A DNA stretch of 64,000 nt. Origin: an uncultured Cellulosilyticum sp. (GTDB lineage Bacteria > Bacillota > Clostridia > Lachnospirales > Cellulosilyticaceae). The notes under the pieces were generated by a model. The model was not told the origin of the DNA and made no database searches. It worked only from the letters and a program-made list of their open reading frames with translations. Both the position numbers and the translations under genes were made by a program. The first letter of the stretch is position 1, and each line of letters starts with the position of its first letter. Of this stretch, positions 46,486 to 55,779 are shown piece after piece. The stretch is from contig CAKVCL010000001.1 in the NCBI GenBank assembly GCA_934725855.1, forward strand, positions 239,944 through 303,943, in the 5' to 3' direction.

Positions 46486-48744
46486 TTATAACATTGCTTG
46501 TGGATTAATATCCCATTGCACTTTGACCCCACTTATTTTTTCATGGGTATAAAATTTATTTAAACAGTATTTACCATAAATCAGTAATTTTTCTCTCACA
46601 TCTCCTAATATTAAAAGACGCCATCTAAACTCATCACCTATTTTAGAAATCACCGCACTCGTTGGTCCAATCACCCTAAAGTGATTTTGTCCCTTTTCAC
46701 TGTAATACCTAAAATACTCTGAAAGTAAATGCATCACCCGAATGACCTGCCCTTCGTCTGGCCCCATCACCAGCACTGAAAAAATATGACTATAAGGTGG
46801 ATAACCCATTGCTTTTCGATTGGCTAACTCGTCTTTATAAAATAAGTCTTGTTTGTTATTTTTCACCACATCCATGACAAAATGCTCTGGATTATAAGTT
46901 TGAATAATTACCTTCCCTTTATTGGCACCACGTCCTGCACGCCCCATCGCCTGAGTTAAAAGCTGATACGTTCTTTCATTACTTCTAAAATCCTCCATAA
47001 ATAAAGATGCATCTGCAGATAAAATTCCTACCAATGTCACTTCAGGAAAATCATGCCCTTTCGCAATCATTTGAGTCCCAATTAAAACCCTTATTTCTTT
47101 TTTTCTAAAGGCCTCTAGAATTTTACGATGGCCTTCTTTACCAGTGGTGGTATCCGTATCCATTCTCCCTACACCATATTCACCAAAGCATTCGTTAATG
47201 TATGCTTCGACTTTTTCTGTTCCACTGCCAAAATAGCGAATATGCCTTGAACCACATTGTGGGCATACTTCTGGAATAGGCATGCTTTTTCCACAGTAAT
47301 GACATTGTAAACTCTGAGTCGACGAATGATACGTTAAAGATACATCACAATGTTCACATTTTACCACATATCCGCAACTTCGACAATTAATAAATGTCGA
47401 GTGTCCACGTCGATTAATAAGAAGCATCACCTGTTTATCTTGTTTTAAAGTTTCCTCTATAGCATGATACAATTTTTCACTGAGCACCGTATGATTACCA
47501 TTACTTAACTCCAGCCGCATATCCACAATATCCACTTCTGGTAAAGTAGCTCCTCCTACCCGCTCATCTAATCGAATTAAATCATAACGCCCTTCTTGCA
47601 CCTCATAATAAGTTTCTAAATTAGGAGTCGCCGTTGCCAATAGCACTTGACCCTTATTACGTTTCATGCGCTCTTTTGCAATATCGATGGCATGATATTT
47701 AGGTTCCGTTTCTGATTTGTAACTGGAATCATGGGCTTCATCAATGACAATAAATTTAAGGTTTGGTAGGGGCATAAAAACGGCACTTCTAGGACCTATC
47801 ACAATGGAGACTTCGCCTTTCTTAGCTTGCATATAAATACGCTGACGTTCTTTCGGATTCATTCGGCTATGTGTCAGTACCACACGGTTGCCAAAGCGTT
47901 CTTCAAAGCGTGCCTGCGTTTGAGCCGTTAAGGCAATTTCTGGTACCAATACCAGTGCCGTTCCGCCTGACTCTAATACCTCTTTAATACCATGTAAAAA
48001 CACTTCTGTCTTACCACTTCCTGTCACGCCTTGCAATAAAACGGTGCGATAGACGTCTGCTTCTTGCAGCGCCTTTAAATAAATAACTGCTTCTTGTTGC
48101 GCCTTATTTAATGTTTTAAATGCCTCATAGCAAATCGCATCCGCTTTACGAACAATCGCTTGCTGTTCTATTAAAATAATTTGTTTTTGCATCAAGGTCT
48201 TTAATGACGATTTACTCACTGACTCTATCGCTTCAAATTGTTTTTGACTAACAGTTCCTTTTTCTCGCAGATAATCTATAATCCACTTTTGCTTAGCAAA
48301 ACTTTGTTTATGGCGGTTGGCTTCATAATAAATCTTAACTTTTAGCCTATCTGCATTTAACTTAAGCATTTTTTGATGGGAAGGCCATTCACTAATAGGG
48401 GCATCTTTTAATCCTGGGGGTAAAACGACATCCATCGCTGCTGCATAGCTTGTGCCGTAATAGTCTACAATAAATTGAACAAGCTCTAATTGCTCTTTGG
48501 TGAGTAAAGGATCTTCATCAATGATTTGGCTAATGGATTTAAGACGATACTTTTGGGGCTCAACCGTTTCCATTTGTTCAACCACATAGGCCACATATTG
48601 ACGATTTCCTTTTCCAAAAGGGACTTTTACCCTCTGTCCTATTTTAATTTTATCTTTTAATGCTTCAGGCACCCCATAAGTAAAGGGACGGTCAATTTCG
48701 CTTACCATCGCAAATTCAATGATAACACCTACATAATTTGTCAT
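46486..48744 (-). CDS. priA: Primosomal protein N' (replication restart helicase)
   Basis: SF2 helicase that reloads the replisome at stalled forks. The N-terminal 3'-DNA-end-binding domain (residues ~1-110), the helicase Walker A GVTGSGKTEVFL near 240 and DEAH box near 335 are visible. The two zinc clusters lie near 455-500 (CRSCGYVVKCEHC; CHYCGKS; CPQCGS), and QAMGRAGRG near 610 is motif VI. 752 residues is typical. A terminator hairpin sits between rpoZ and priA. Confidence 0.97.
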   Translation of the reverse strand: MTNYVGVIIEFAMVSEIDRPFTYGVPEALKDKIKIGQRVKVPFGKGNRQYVAYVVEQMETVEPQKYRLKSISQIIDEDPLLTKEQLELVQFIVDYYGTSYAAAMDVVLPPGLKDAPISEWPSHQKMLKLNADRLKVKIYYEANRHKQSFAKQKWIIDYLREKGTVSQKQFEAIESVSKSSLKTLMQKQIILIEQQAIVRKADAICYEAFKTLNKAQQEAVIYLKALQEADVYRTVLLQGVTGSGKTEVFLHGIKEVLESGGTALVLVPEIALTAQTQARFEERFGNRVVLTHSRMNPKERQRIYMQAKKGEVSIVIGPRSAVFMPLPNLKFIVIDEAHDSSYKSETEPKYHAIDIAKERMKRNKGQVLLATATPNLETYYEVQEGRYDLIRLDERVGGATLPEVDIVDMRLELSNGNHTVLSEKLYHAIEETLKQDKQVMLLINRRGHSTFINCRSCGYVVKCEHCDVSLTYHSSTQSLQCHYCGKSMPIPEVCPQCGSRHIRYFGSGTEKVEAYINECFGEYGVGRMDTDTTTGKEGHRKILEAFRKKEIRVLIGTQMIAKGHDFPEVTLVGILSADASLFMEDFRSNERTYQLLTQAMGRAGRGANKGKVIIQTYNPEHFVMDVVKNNKQDLFYKDELANRKAMGYPPYSHIFSVLVMGPDEGQVIRVMHLLSEYFRYYSEKGQNHFRVIGPTSAVISKIGDEFRWRLLILGDVREKLLIYGKYCLNKFYTHEKISGVKVQWDINPQAML

Positions 48745-48774
48745 TTTCTCCTCCCTTCTCTTTCTGAGGACATT

Positions 48775-48808
48775 AAGAAAAGGCTGTTAAATAACAGCCC
48801 TTTTCTCT
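48775..48808 (-). terminator. Terminator after rpoZ
   Basis: AGAAAAGGGCTGTT and AACAGCCTTTTCTT pair over 14 positions (one mismatch at most) with a 4-base loop. It overlaps the end of rpoZ by one base and lies before priA, so yicC-remA-gmk-rpoZ can end here. Confidence 0.85.
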
Positions 48809-49161
48809 TATAAATTTACTTCACTTGTTTCGCCTTGCTTAGCTTCTACTTCATCAACAGGTGGATGATATTCTTTCATACGTATTTTACCCTCATAGAT
48901 TTCATCAACTGCAATAGAAATTGGTTTTTTTACTTTTAATAATTCGTTTAATTCATTCGCTTCTTTCATTCTTTCAGGAGAGATGGTTCTTTCCCCCGTT
49001 TTATCTGCTTCTTTAGTGGCAGCAGCTTGCTCGTTGATGATATCAATGATATTTCTTGCTCTTTTAGCCGCTGCAATAACGATTGAATAACGACTCGTTA
49101 ATTTTGACTCACCCTCTGCATTTAATTTTTGCATAATTTGAGTATAAGATGGTTGTAACAT
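48808..49161 (-). CDS. rpoZ: RNA polymerase omega subunit
   Basis: Small subunit that helps assemble RNA polymerase. The core SRYSIVIAAAKRARNI (residues 23-38) is the signature. 117 residues is longer than the ~70 of Bacillus; the extra is a charged insert (KEADKTGERTISPERMKEA) and a Glu-rich tail after the conserved PISIAVDEIYEGKI block, common in Clostridia. It lies 23 bases after gmk, the near-universal gmk-rpoZ pair. Confidence 0.96.
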   Translation of the reverse strand: MLQPSYTQIMQKLNAEGESKLTSRYSIVIAAAKRARNIIDIINEQAAATKEADKTGERTISPERMKEANELNELLKVKKPISIAVDEIYEGKIRMKEYHPPVDEVEAKQGETSEVNL

Positions 49162-49184
49162 ATGAATTCCTCCTAGTATCCTTA

Positions 49185-49787
49185 TTAATTATGAATGATA
49201 TTTTCTATGACTTGCTCGCTAAAAGCACTTTTTAGTTTTTCTGCGCGTACAATGCACCCAATCTCATCAATGGCATCTACTAAACGGTCATTCACCACTA
49301 CATAATCATATTGATTATAAAGTGCAAGCTCCTCTTTGGCACGATTTAATCTTTGCTCAATCACATCTCTTGCTTCCGTATTACGTCCAACTAAACGATT
49401 TTCTAATTCCACAAGTGATGGGGGCACCACAAAGATGAAAATGGCTTCAGGATAAATTTTCTTAATCTGCATCGCACCTTTTACTTCTATCTCTAGTATA
49501 ACATCTTTTCCATTTTTTACACTTTCTTCGATAAAAGCTTTAGGGGTGCCGTAGTAATTACCACAAAACTCCGCATATTCTATGAGTTCATTATTTGCTA
49601 TCATGCTTTCAAAATCATCACGTGTTTTAAAGAAATAGTGTACACCTTCTTCTTCACCTTGTCTAGGGGCACGTGTTGTAGCCGAAATAGATAATAAAAA
49701 TTGCTCATCACGAATGAGTTCTTTAACAATGGTACCTTTACCAGAACCTGATGGACCTGATAAAACAATTTTAAGTCCTTTATTCAT
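49185..49787 (-). CDS. gmk: Guanylate kinase
   Basis: Phosphorylates GMP to GDP. The P-loop LSGPSGSGKGT lies near residue 8, the GMP-binding SISATTRAPRQGEEEGVHY near 34 and the lid RNTEARDVIEQRL near 130. I start at the ATG of MNKGLKIV (49785-49787); an upstream non-ATG start eight codons earlier overlaps remA. That gives 200 residues, typical. The order yicC-remA-gmk-rpoZ is conserved across Firmicutes. Confidence 0.97.
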   Translation of the reverse strand: MNKGLKIVLSGPSGSGKGTIVKELIRDEQFLLSISATTRAPRQGEEEGVHYFFKTRDDFESMIANNELIEYAEFCGNYYGTPKAFIEESVKNGKDVILEIEVKGAMQIKKIYPEAIFIFVVPPSLVELENRLVGRNTEARDVIEQRLNRAKEELALYNQYDYVVVNDRLVDAIDEIGCIVRAEKLKSAFSEQVIENIIHN

Positions 49788-49800
49788 TGACCTTTCTCCT

Positions 49801-50052
49801 TTATTTTTCACTACTTTGTTGCATCAACCGACTTGCCATCGTATCTGGCTGTAAGGCAGATAAAATGACTTGGTGATTATCTGTGATAATCACTCCTCTC
49901 GTCTTTCGCCCTTGTGTCGCATCAATGAGTTCTGATTTTTCTCTTGCTTCCACAATAAGACGTTTAATGGGTGCAGAATCTGCTGTGACAATCGCCACAA
50001 TGCGGTCAACTGCTACAATATTTCCATAACCTATGTTTATAAATTGACCCAT
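49801..50052 (-). CDS. remA: RemA family regulator (DUF370)
   Basis: Small DNA-binding protein; in Bacillus it activates biofilm matrix and osmoprotection genes. The family core [19 protein letters not shown] (from residue 3) and [15 protein letters not shown] (near 50) are clear. 83 residues from the second ATG, which is better placed behind AGGTGA than the first one immediately before it. It is located between yicC and gmk as usual. No biofilm genes are in this window. Confidence 0.95.
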   Translation of the reverse strand: MGQFINIGYGNIVAVDRIVAIVTADSAPIKRLIVEAREKSELIDATQGRKTRGVIITDNHQVILSALQPDTMASRLMQQSSEK

Positions 50053-50059
50053 CATTCAC

Positions 50060-50938
50060 CTACTCTATGTTTTGAACTTGCTCTCTGATTTTCTCAATCT
50101 CAGTTTTGAGTGTGACCACCATTTTAGTAATCTCATAGTCATTGGCTTTTGAGCCAATTGTATTGGCTTCACGATTCATTTCCTGCATGAGAAAATCTAA
50201 TTTTCGCCCTACCACATGACCTTCTGTTAAAATTTCATCCAGCTGATTAATATGACTTTTAAGTCTTGTAATTTCTTCATCAATGGCACATTTATCCGCA
50301 AACAAAGCAATTTCTGTCGCCATTTTGCCTTCATCAATGGGGACTTCAGTTAATAATTCTCCCAAACGGTTTTGTAAACGTTCACAGTATTGCACCACAA
50401 CCTCAGGGCTTCTTATTTCAATAGCTTCTACCATTTGTAAAAGGTTAGCATTTTTCTCTAAAATATCTTTTTTCAGTGCTTCTCCTTCTTTAAGGCGCAT
50501 CTTAGTTAAAGCATCTAAAGCTTTTTCTACTGCCCCAAGCACCGTTTCAGAAATGGACGCCTCATCTGCATTCTTCTTTTGGAAGCTCACCAAGTCGGTT
50601 ACATTCATAAGCGCCGATAATTTTAAATCATCTTCAAGACCAAACACCTTCCCTAATTGTCGGAGTCCGGATAAATAGGCTTCACCTAATGCTTCATTGA
50701 CCACAACTTCTAAATCTTCTTTTGCTGTGGATTGATAGGTGATGTTGATTTCAACTTTTCCTCTTGAAAGTCTATCTTTTAACATTTTTCGAATGGCTTC
50801 TTCAAATGGCATAAGTAAACGTGGCATTCTCACATTTAAGTCTAAGTAACGATGGTTGACACTGCTGATTTCTACCAATACTTTTCGGTTGTTTTCAACT
50901 TGTTCAGATCGACCATAGCCTGTCATACTACTAATCAT
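50060..50938 (-). CDS. yicC: YicC/YloC family endoribonuclease
   Basis: Conserved RNase-like protein; the E. coli member has been reported to take part in degrading a small RNA. The N-terminal MISSMTGYGRSE and SVNHRYLDLNVRMPR (near residue 25) are family signatures, and the C-terminal block GRKLDFLMQEMNREANTIGS (near 245) completes it. I use the ATG at 50936-50938, which has AGGGA upstream; an ATG eight codons earlier has none. 292 residues is normal. It is the first gene of the gmk operon, behind a near-consensus promoter. Confidence 0.96.
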   Translation of the reverse strand: MISSMTGYGRSEQVENNRKVLVEISSVNHRYLDLNVRMPRLLMPFEEAIRKMLKDRLSRGKVEINITYQSTAKEDLEVVVNEALGEAYLSGLRQLGKVFGLEDDLKLSALMNVTDLVSFQKKNADEASISETVLGAVEKALDALTKMRLKEGEALKKDILEKNANLLQMVEAIEIRSPEVVVQYCERLQNRLGELLTEVPIDEGKMATEIALFADKCAIDEEITRLKSHINQLDEILTEGHVVGRKLDFLMQEMNREANTIGSKANDYEITKMVVTLKTEIEKIREQVQNIE

Positions 50939-50979
50939 AGATTTCCCTACTTTCAAGCTCATATTGACGTTTGCTTTTT

Positions 50980-51008
50980 ATTATAACACAGCTTCCTTTT
51001 ATTTTCAA
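50980..51008 (-). promoter_or_regulatory. Promoter of yicC-remA-gmk-rpoZ
   Basis: On the minus strand TTGAAA (51003-51008), a 17-base spacer and TATAAT (50980-50985), with a TG extension, make a near-consensus promoter. It would start near 50973, about 35 bases before yicC. It overlaps the likely promoter region of rqcH on plus. Confidence 0.85.
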
Positions 51009-51016
51009 AAAAATTA

Positions 51017-51025
51017 TGCTATACT
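51017..51025 (+). promoter_or_regulatory. Extended -10 promoter of rqcH
   Basis: TGCTATACT (TATACT at 51020-51025) is an extended -10. The -35 position reads TTTTAT, which is weak. The start near 51032 is only ~22 bases before the rqcH ATG and leaves just enough room for AGGAGG. Confidence 0.55.
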
Positions 51026-51053
51026 TTGTCCTATATTTAAAGGAGGCATGATT

Positions 51054-52817
51054 ATGGCTTTAGATGGACTTGTCCTAAACCAAATGGTTCGTGAACTTCA
51101 TCATGAACTGGTGGGTGGACGTATCGACAAAATTTATCAAATTGAAAAAGAAGATATTTTAATCACCATGAGAAATCAGGGTTCTACTTATAAACTTTTA
51201 CTAACTGCCAATAGCAATTATCCAAGAATTCACTTAACCACACTGGCTAAAAATAATAATGCGGAGCCCCCTATGTTCTGCATGCTTCTTAGAAAGCATT
51301 TAGGGGGTGGTAAGCTTTTAGACATTACCCAACCTGATATGGAGCGTATCGTGTGCCTTTCTATTGAAGCCACCAATGAACTAGGCGATAAAGGAACTAA
51401 AAAACTAGTCATTGAAATTATGGGACGCCATTCTAATATCATTCTTATGAAGGAAGATGGCACCATTATTGATAGCATCAAACATATTACTTTAGATAAA
51501 AGCAGTGTGCGTGAAATTTTACCGAATCGTACTTATAAAAGACCTCCAAATGGTGATAAGCTTAATCCTTTAGAAATTGATGCGGCACACTTTAAAACGC
51601 ACCTTATCACCAAAGAGCAGCCTGCCTTTAAGGCGCTTTATATGAGTTTTAATGGTCTTAGTCCACTCATTGCTCAAGAGATCTGTGCGCTAGCTGAGGT
51701 AGAAAGCGACCTGATTGCTTCTAATCTTTCGGATACACAAATTACAAATCTTTATGCAGCATTTGAAAAAGTTATGAAGCAGATTAAAAGTGCTTCCACT
51801 AAGCCTACTTTATATTTAGATGAAAAAGAACTACCTTATGATTTTTATGCTTTTGAACTGACTCACTTAAAAAGCTTACCTCACAAAACTTATTCCTCAC
51901 TTAGTGAATTATTAGAACAGTTTTATTTTGAGCGTAGCACTCATTTTAATGTGGCTCAAAAAACTGGAGATATCAAAAAACTCTTACACACCTTTTTAGA
52001 CCGAAGTGTCCGCAAAAAACAAATTCAAGAAAAAGCACTAGAAGAAGCCAGTCAAAAGGATTTATATAAAATTTATGGTGAGCTGCTTACAGCTTATGCT
52101 TTTCAAGTTGAAAAAGGGGCATCTTCTTTTACCACCTTAAATTACTATGAAGAGCCTTATGCCGAAATCACCATTCCATTAGATTCAAAGCGCTCTGCTA
52201 TTGAAAACGCACAAGCCTACTACAAGCTTTACAATAAATCTAAACGTACCGAGCTTGCAGCTAAAGAGCAGCTTCAAATTATTGAGGAAGATATTGCTTA
52301 TTTGCAATCTGTTTTATTATCTTTGGATTTATTAGAAACACGAGAAGATATTTCTGAGCTTCGCTTGGAACTTGTTGAAATGGGCTATCTTAAAAAACGT
52401 AAAGGCGTCCCTAAAAATAAAACCAATAAAAAGGACTTACCTTTCCTCCATTTCACCTCTAGTGAAGGGCATGATATTTACGTGGGTAAAAATAACTATC
52501 AAAATGATACGTTAACCATGAAATTTGCCAAACCGAATGACTTATGGCTTCATATCAAAGATGGCCCTGGCTCTCACGTCATTATCAAAAGTCAAGAAGG
52601 TAAGCCTATTGCTGAGAACATTATTTATGAAGGAGCTATGTTAGCGGCTTACCATAGCAGTGGCAAAATGTCTAGTCATGTGGCGATTGACTATACTTAT
52701 AAGCGTCATGTTAAAAAAGTCCCTAATGCCAAACCTGGCATGGTTATTTATACAAACTTTAAAACGCTGTATGTCACACCCACTGAGTCCTTTATCAAAG
52801 GATTATCTCACCTATAA
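51054..52817 (+). CDS. rqcH: Ribosome quality control protein RqcH (NFACT family)
   Basis: Binds obstructed 50S subunits carrying peptidyl-tRNA and directs C-terminal alanine tailing; older annotations call it fibronectin-binding protein. The N-terminal NFACT-N domain opens with ALDGLVLNQMVRELHHELVG and has GGRIDKIYQ. A coiled-coil region lies near 280-420 and NFACT-R near 470-587 (DLWLHIKDGPGSHVII). I choose the ATG at 51054 (7 bases after AGGAGG); an ATG two codons earlier is too close. 587 residues. Confidence 0.95.
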   Translation: MALDGLVLNQMVRELHHELVGGRIDKIYQIEKEDILITMRNQGSTYKLLLTANSNYPRIHLTTLAKNNNAEPPMFCMLLRKHLGGGKLLDITQPDMERIVCLSIEATNELGDKGTKKLVIEIMGRHSNIILMKEDGTIIDSIKHITLDKSSVREILPNRTYKRPPNGDKLNPLEIDAAHFKTHLITKEQPAFKALYMSFNGLSPLIAQEICALAEVESDLIASNLSDTQITNLYAAFEKVMKQIKSASTKPTLYLDEKELPYDFYAFELTHLKSLPHKTYSSLSELLEQFYFERSTHFNVAQKTGDIKKLLHTFLDRSVRKKQIQEKALEEASQKDLYKIYGELLTAYAFQVEKGASSFTTLNYYEEPYAEITIPLDSKRSAIENAQAYYKLYNKSKRTELAAKEQLQIIEEDIAYLQSVLLSLDLLETREDISELRLELVEMGYLKKRKGVPKNKTNKKDLPFLHFTSSEGHDIYVGKNNYQNDTLTMKFAKPNDLWLHIKDGPGSHVIIKSQEGKPIAENIIYEGAMLAAYHSSGKMSSHVAIDYTYKRHVKKVPNAKPGMVIYTNFKTLYVTPTESFIKGLSHL

Positions 52818-52926
52818 TTCGCCTATTTTCATCATGAGCAAATGGTTAAAATGCTTTTTCCATTTGCTCTATTTTTTTACCTGCCATGCTTTAATTCTCT
52901 TTTGTGAAAAATTTCTACTTATATTT

Positions 52927-52954
52927 TTCACATTTTATTGTATAATTATAAAAT
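52927..52954 (+). promoter_or_regulatory. Possible promoter of citrate synthase gene
   Basis: TTCACA (52927-52932), a 16-base spacer and TAAAAT (52949-52954) match sigma-A consensus at five of six positions each. Other AT-rich -10 candidates (TATAAT at 52941-52946) lie in the same stretch, so the exact start is uncertain. Confidence 0.4.
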
Positions 52955-52996
52955 ATATAGATATTAACAGATTAAATCCAAAGAAAGGTGATGCCC

Positions 52997-54373
52997 ATGC
53001 AAGAAAATAAAAAAGAATTTTTAACCAGACTCTCTGCTACTTGTGAAAGTGTAAACTATATTGACCCTGAACTCTTTACCAAATATTCTGTCAAACGTGG
53101 CCTAAGAGACCTTGACGGTCGTGGGGTTTTAGTTGGTTTAACGGATATTGGTGAAGTTCATTCTTATATGATAGATGATGGGGATATGATTCCTATTCCC
53201 GGCCAATTACTTTACCGTGGTATTGATGTTTCACTCATTACTAAAGGTTATCTTAAAGATCATCGTCTTGGTTTTGAAGAAACAGCTTACCTCTTACTTT
53301 TTGGCTCTTTACCTACTGCTGAGGATTTAGAAGCCTTCAATAAGCTATTAGGTGAAGAACGTAATCTTCCAACTGACTTTGTCAATGACATTATTCTAAA
53401 AAATCCGAGCAAGGACATCATGAATTCTCTGGCACGAAGCGTTTTAGCACTTTACAGCTATGATGATAATCCTGATGATACCTCTACATATAATGTGCTT
53501 AGACAGTGTATTTCTCTGATTGCCAGTTTCCCAACTTTAGCAGTCTACGGTTATCAAGCTTATGCACATACCCACCTAAAACAAAGCTTGTATATTCATA
53601 CCCCAAGGCCCGATCTTAGTACGGCAGAAAACATTCTTTATATGCTACGTCCAGATTGTAAATATACCCCATTAGAAGCCACTTTACTTGATTTAGCACT
53701 TATCTTACATGCGGAGCATGGTGGGGGGAATAATTCCACTTTCACCACTCACTTAGTCACCTCTTCTGGTACAGATACTTATTCTGTTATTGCAGCCGCT
53801 CTAGGTTCTCTTAAAGGGCCTCGTCATGGTGGGGCTAATATTAAAGTGGTTCATATGTTAGACGACATGAAACAACACATCAAGGACTGGAATGATGCTG
53901 CTGCCATTGAAGATTACTTATTAAAGCTATTGAACAAAGAAGCCTTTGACCACTCTGGCTTAATTTATGGTATTGGCCATGCTGTTTATTCTATTTCTGA
54001 CCCAAGAGCCATTATTCTAAAAGAATATGCTCAAAAACTCGCTGAGGAAAAAGGATTAGAAAATGAGTTCAATTTCTATCATAAAATTGAAACGCTTGCG
54101 CCTAAAGTAATCAGTCAAAAACGTAAAATCTACAAAGGCGTTAGTGCTAATGTCGATTTCTATTCTGGATTTGTTTACTCTATGCTTGGACTACCACTTG
54201 AGCTTTACACCCCAATCTTTGCCATTGCACGTATTGCTGGATGGAGTGCCCACCGCATTGAAGAAATCGTTAACCGTGGTAAAATCATTAGACCTGCGTT
54301 TAAAAGCATTGCTAAACACAAAAAATACATTCCAATTGCCGAACGTACCCTCATGCAGGAAGATGTTCAATAA
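52997..54373 (+). CDS. Citrate synthase
   Basis: Condenses acetyl-CoA and oxaloacetate to citrate. Active-site regions: LHAEHGGGNNSTFTTHLV (near residue 235, His), GSLKGPRHGGAN (near 274, His) and GIGHAVYSISDPRA (near 328) with a later Asp. About 458 residues, in the clostridial long form with an extra N-terminal segment. The ATG at 52997 is chosen because AAAGG lies 8 bases upstream; a GTG and ATG just before it are too close. No aconitase or isocitrate dehydrogenase gene adjoins it. A Re-type citrate synthase is unrelated; this is the classical fold. Confidence 0.95.
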   Translation: MQENKKEFLTRLSATCESVNYIDPELFTKYSVKRGLRDLDGRGVLVGLTDIGEVHSYMIDDGDMIPIPGQLLYRGIDVSLITKGYLKDHRLGFEETAYLLLFGSLPTAEDLEAFNKLLGEERNLPTDFVNDIILKNPSKDIMNSLARSVLALYSYDDNPDDTSTYNVLRQCISLIASFPTLAVYGYQAYAHTHLKQSLYIHTPRPDLSTAENILYMLRPDCKYTPLEATLLDLALILHAEHGGGNNSTFTTHLVTSSGTDTYSVIAAALGSLKGPRHGGANIKVVHMLDDMKQHIKDWNDAAAIEDYLLKLLNKEAFDHSGLIYGIGHAVYSISDPRAIILKEYAQKLAEEKGLENEFNFYHKIETLAPKVISQKRKIYKGVSANVDFYSGFVYSMLGLPLELYTPIFAIARIAGWSAHRIEEIVNRGKIIRPAFKSIAKHKKYIPIAERTLMQEDVQ

Positions 54374-54378
54374 ATTCC

Positions 54379-54420
54379 ATAAAGGACGCTACCTATTTTT
54401 ATGGGCAGCGTCCTTTATTT
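54379..54420 (+). terminator. Terminator of citrate synthase gene
   Basis: AAAGGACGCT and AGCGTCCTTT are fully complementary around a 16-base loop, followed by ATTT. It begins about 6 bases past the stop and faces the end of lrgB on minus. Confidence 0.88.
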
Positions 54421-54452
54421 GGATTTTCTTTATTTTCTACGCTTTTTGCTTC

Positions 54453-55145
54453 CTAGATAAAGTTTGCAAAGATTGCTGCACCAATTACGGTTAGTACCCC
54501 TGCAACTGCAATCGATAAACTACTCATTGCCCCTTCAATCTCTCCCATCTCCATCGCTTTAGCCGTTCCCATAGCATGAGAGGAAGAACCAATGGCAATC
54601 CCTTTTGCAATCGGTTCTTTAATATGAAAAAGCCTGCATAAGCTTTCTGCTAATACATTTCCTAAAATACCTGTAATGACAATAACGGCTACGGTTAATG
54701 TCACATATCCCCCTAATTCTTCAGAAATGCCCATACCTATCGCTGTTGTAATGGATTTGGGAAGGAGTGTCACATATTCTTGATGACTTAAACCAAAAAT
54801 AACACCCAAGCCAAATACACAGGCAAGGCTTGTCAAAACACCTGATGAAATGCCAATTAAAATGGCTTTCCACTCCTTTTTTAAAAGTCCTAATTTCTCA
54901 TAAAGCGGAATTGCTAGTGCAACCGTTGCTGGTGTTAACAGATAACTTAAATATTTAGCCCCTTCATAGTAATCCCCATAGGATACATGAGCAAATTGGA
55001 TAAACCCTATGGTTAAAACAATAGAAATTAATAAGGGATTAAATAAAGCGATTTTATATTTTTTCTTTAACACGCATCCAATGCCATAAGCGCCAATGCT
55101 GACACTGACGCCAAAAAATAACGAGTTCTGTAAAAAGTCTGCCAT
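54453..55145 (-). CDS. lrgB: LrgB family antiholin-like membrane protein
   Basis: Integral membrane protein that works with LrgA/CidA; the pair affects murein hydrolase activity and, in some bacteria, pyruvate or glycolate transport. 230 residues contain about six or seven helices. Characteristic LrgB blocks are YLLTPATVALAIPLYEK (near residue 88), LLPKSITTAIGMGISEELGG (near 130) and GSSSHAMGTAKAMEMGE (near 188). It lies 1 base after lrgA. No LytS/LytR-type two-component genes are in the window. Confidence 0.93.
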   Translation of the reverse strand: MADFLQNSLFFGVSVSIGAYGIGCVLKKKYKIALFNPLLISIVLTIGFIQFAHVSYGDYYEGAKYLSYLLTPATVALAIPLYEKLGLLKKEWKAILIGISSGVLTSLACVFGLGVIFGLSHQEYVTLLPKSITTAIGMGISEELGGYVTLTVAVIVITGILGNVLAESLCRLFHIKEPIAKGIAIGSSSHAMGTAKAMEMGEIEGAMSSLSIAVAGVLTVIGAAIFANFI

Positions 55146-55146
55146 C

Positions 55147-55503
55147 TTACCTATCCTTTCTTTCTCGTAAAATCACATATTGTGTCACACGTCCTGCTAT
55201 TCCAAACACTAAAATCGTAGAAACCACTGTAATCACTGCAAATGGCAGCAATAACGCGGCTAGATTTTCCCACACCTCTATAAGTCCTACGGCTGCGGGT
55301 ATAAACATAAGTGGCATCACTTCAATTAAAAAATAGCCTGTTTCTTTAACATCCTTTACCTTCACTAGACCGATACACAAACTTATAAATAAAAGCAGTA
55401 AACCATAAATGCTAGCGGGTATTGTAAGTGGAATCAGTTCATGTAAAACTTCACCTACAAAAGAAAATCCTAATATAATACCAAATTGCTTTAAGTATTT
55501 CAT
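55147..55503 (-). CDS. lrgA: LrgA/CidA family holin-like protein
   Basis: 118-residue membrane protein with about four helices, partner of LrgB. The family motif LTIPASIYGLLLLFISL lies near residue 27, and VMPLMFIPAAVGLIE near 66. It may form pores or act as part of a small-metabolite carrier with LrgB. A strong minus-strand promoter is present upstream at 55627-55656. The short lrgAB operon is divergent from the ammonium transporter gene. Confidence 0.93.
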   Translation of the reverse strand: MKYLKQFGIILGFSFVGEVLHELIPLTIPASIYGLLLLFISLCIGLVKVKDVKETGYFLIEVMPLMFIPAAVGLIEVWENLAALLLPFAVITVVSTILVFGIAGRVTQYVILRERKDR

Positions 55504-55626
55504 CTTTTCTCCTCACTCTTCTTGCTTGTCATTTAAAAGTCCTTATTTGTTCTTTCCTTTTTTTGCTTCTTATCCCCCACACCTCTTTTACTTTATTCCC
55601 TTATGTTTTTCCATTCATTCAGATAG

Positions 55627-55656
55627 ATTATAACAAAATTTCGCCTAATTGTACAA
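55627..55656 (-). promoter_or_regulatory. Promoter of lrgAB
   Basis: TTGTAC (55651-55656), an 18-base spacer and TATAAT (55627-55632) with a TG extension lie on the minus strand. The start near 55620 gives a leader of about 117 bases before lrgA, long enough to hold regulation, though I see no clear hairpin. The rest of the 55504-55779 gap has no gene. Confidence 0.7.
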
Positions 55657-55779
55657 AAAATCATCCTTATTTTTATTTAATTTACTTATAAAAAATAAAA
55701 TCTCTTCTATTTTGGCGAATGAATGTTTTATTTCTGCGCATTCTAAATTCTATATCATTGAGTAAAGGCAGGTAAAAAA

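Noticed and set aside
55715..55745. Sigma-54 type -24/-12 promoter before amtB (TTGGCG region)
   Set aside because: The GC of the -12 element is missing at the required distance, so the match is no better than chance.
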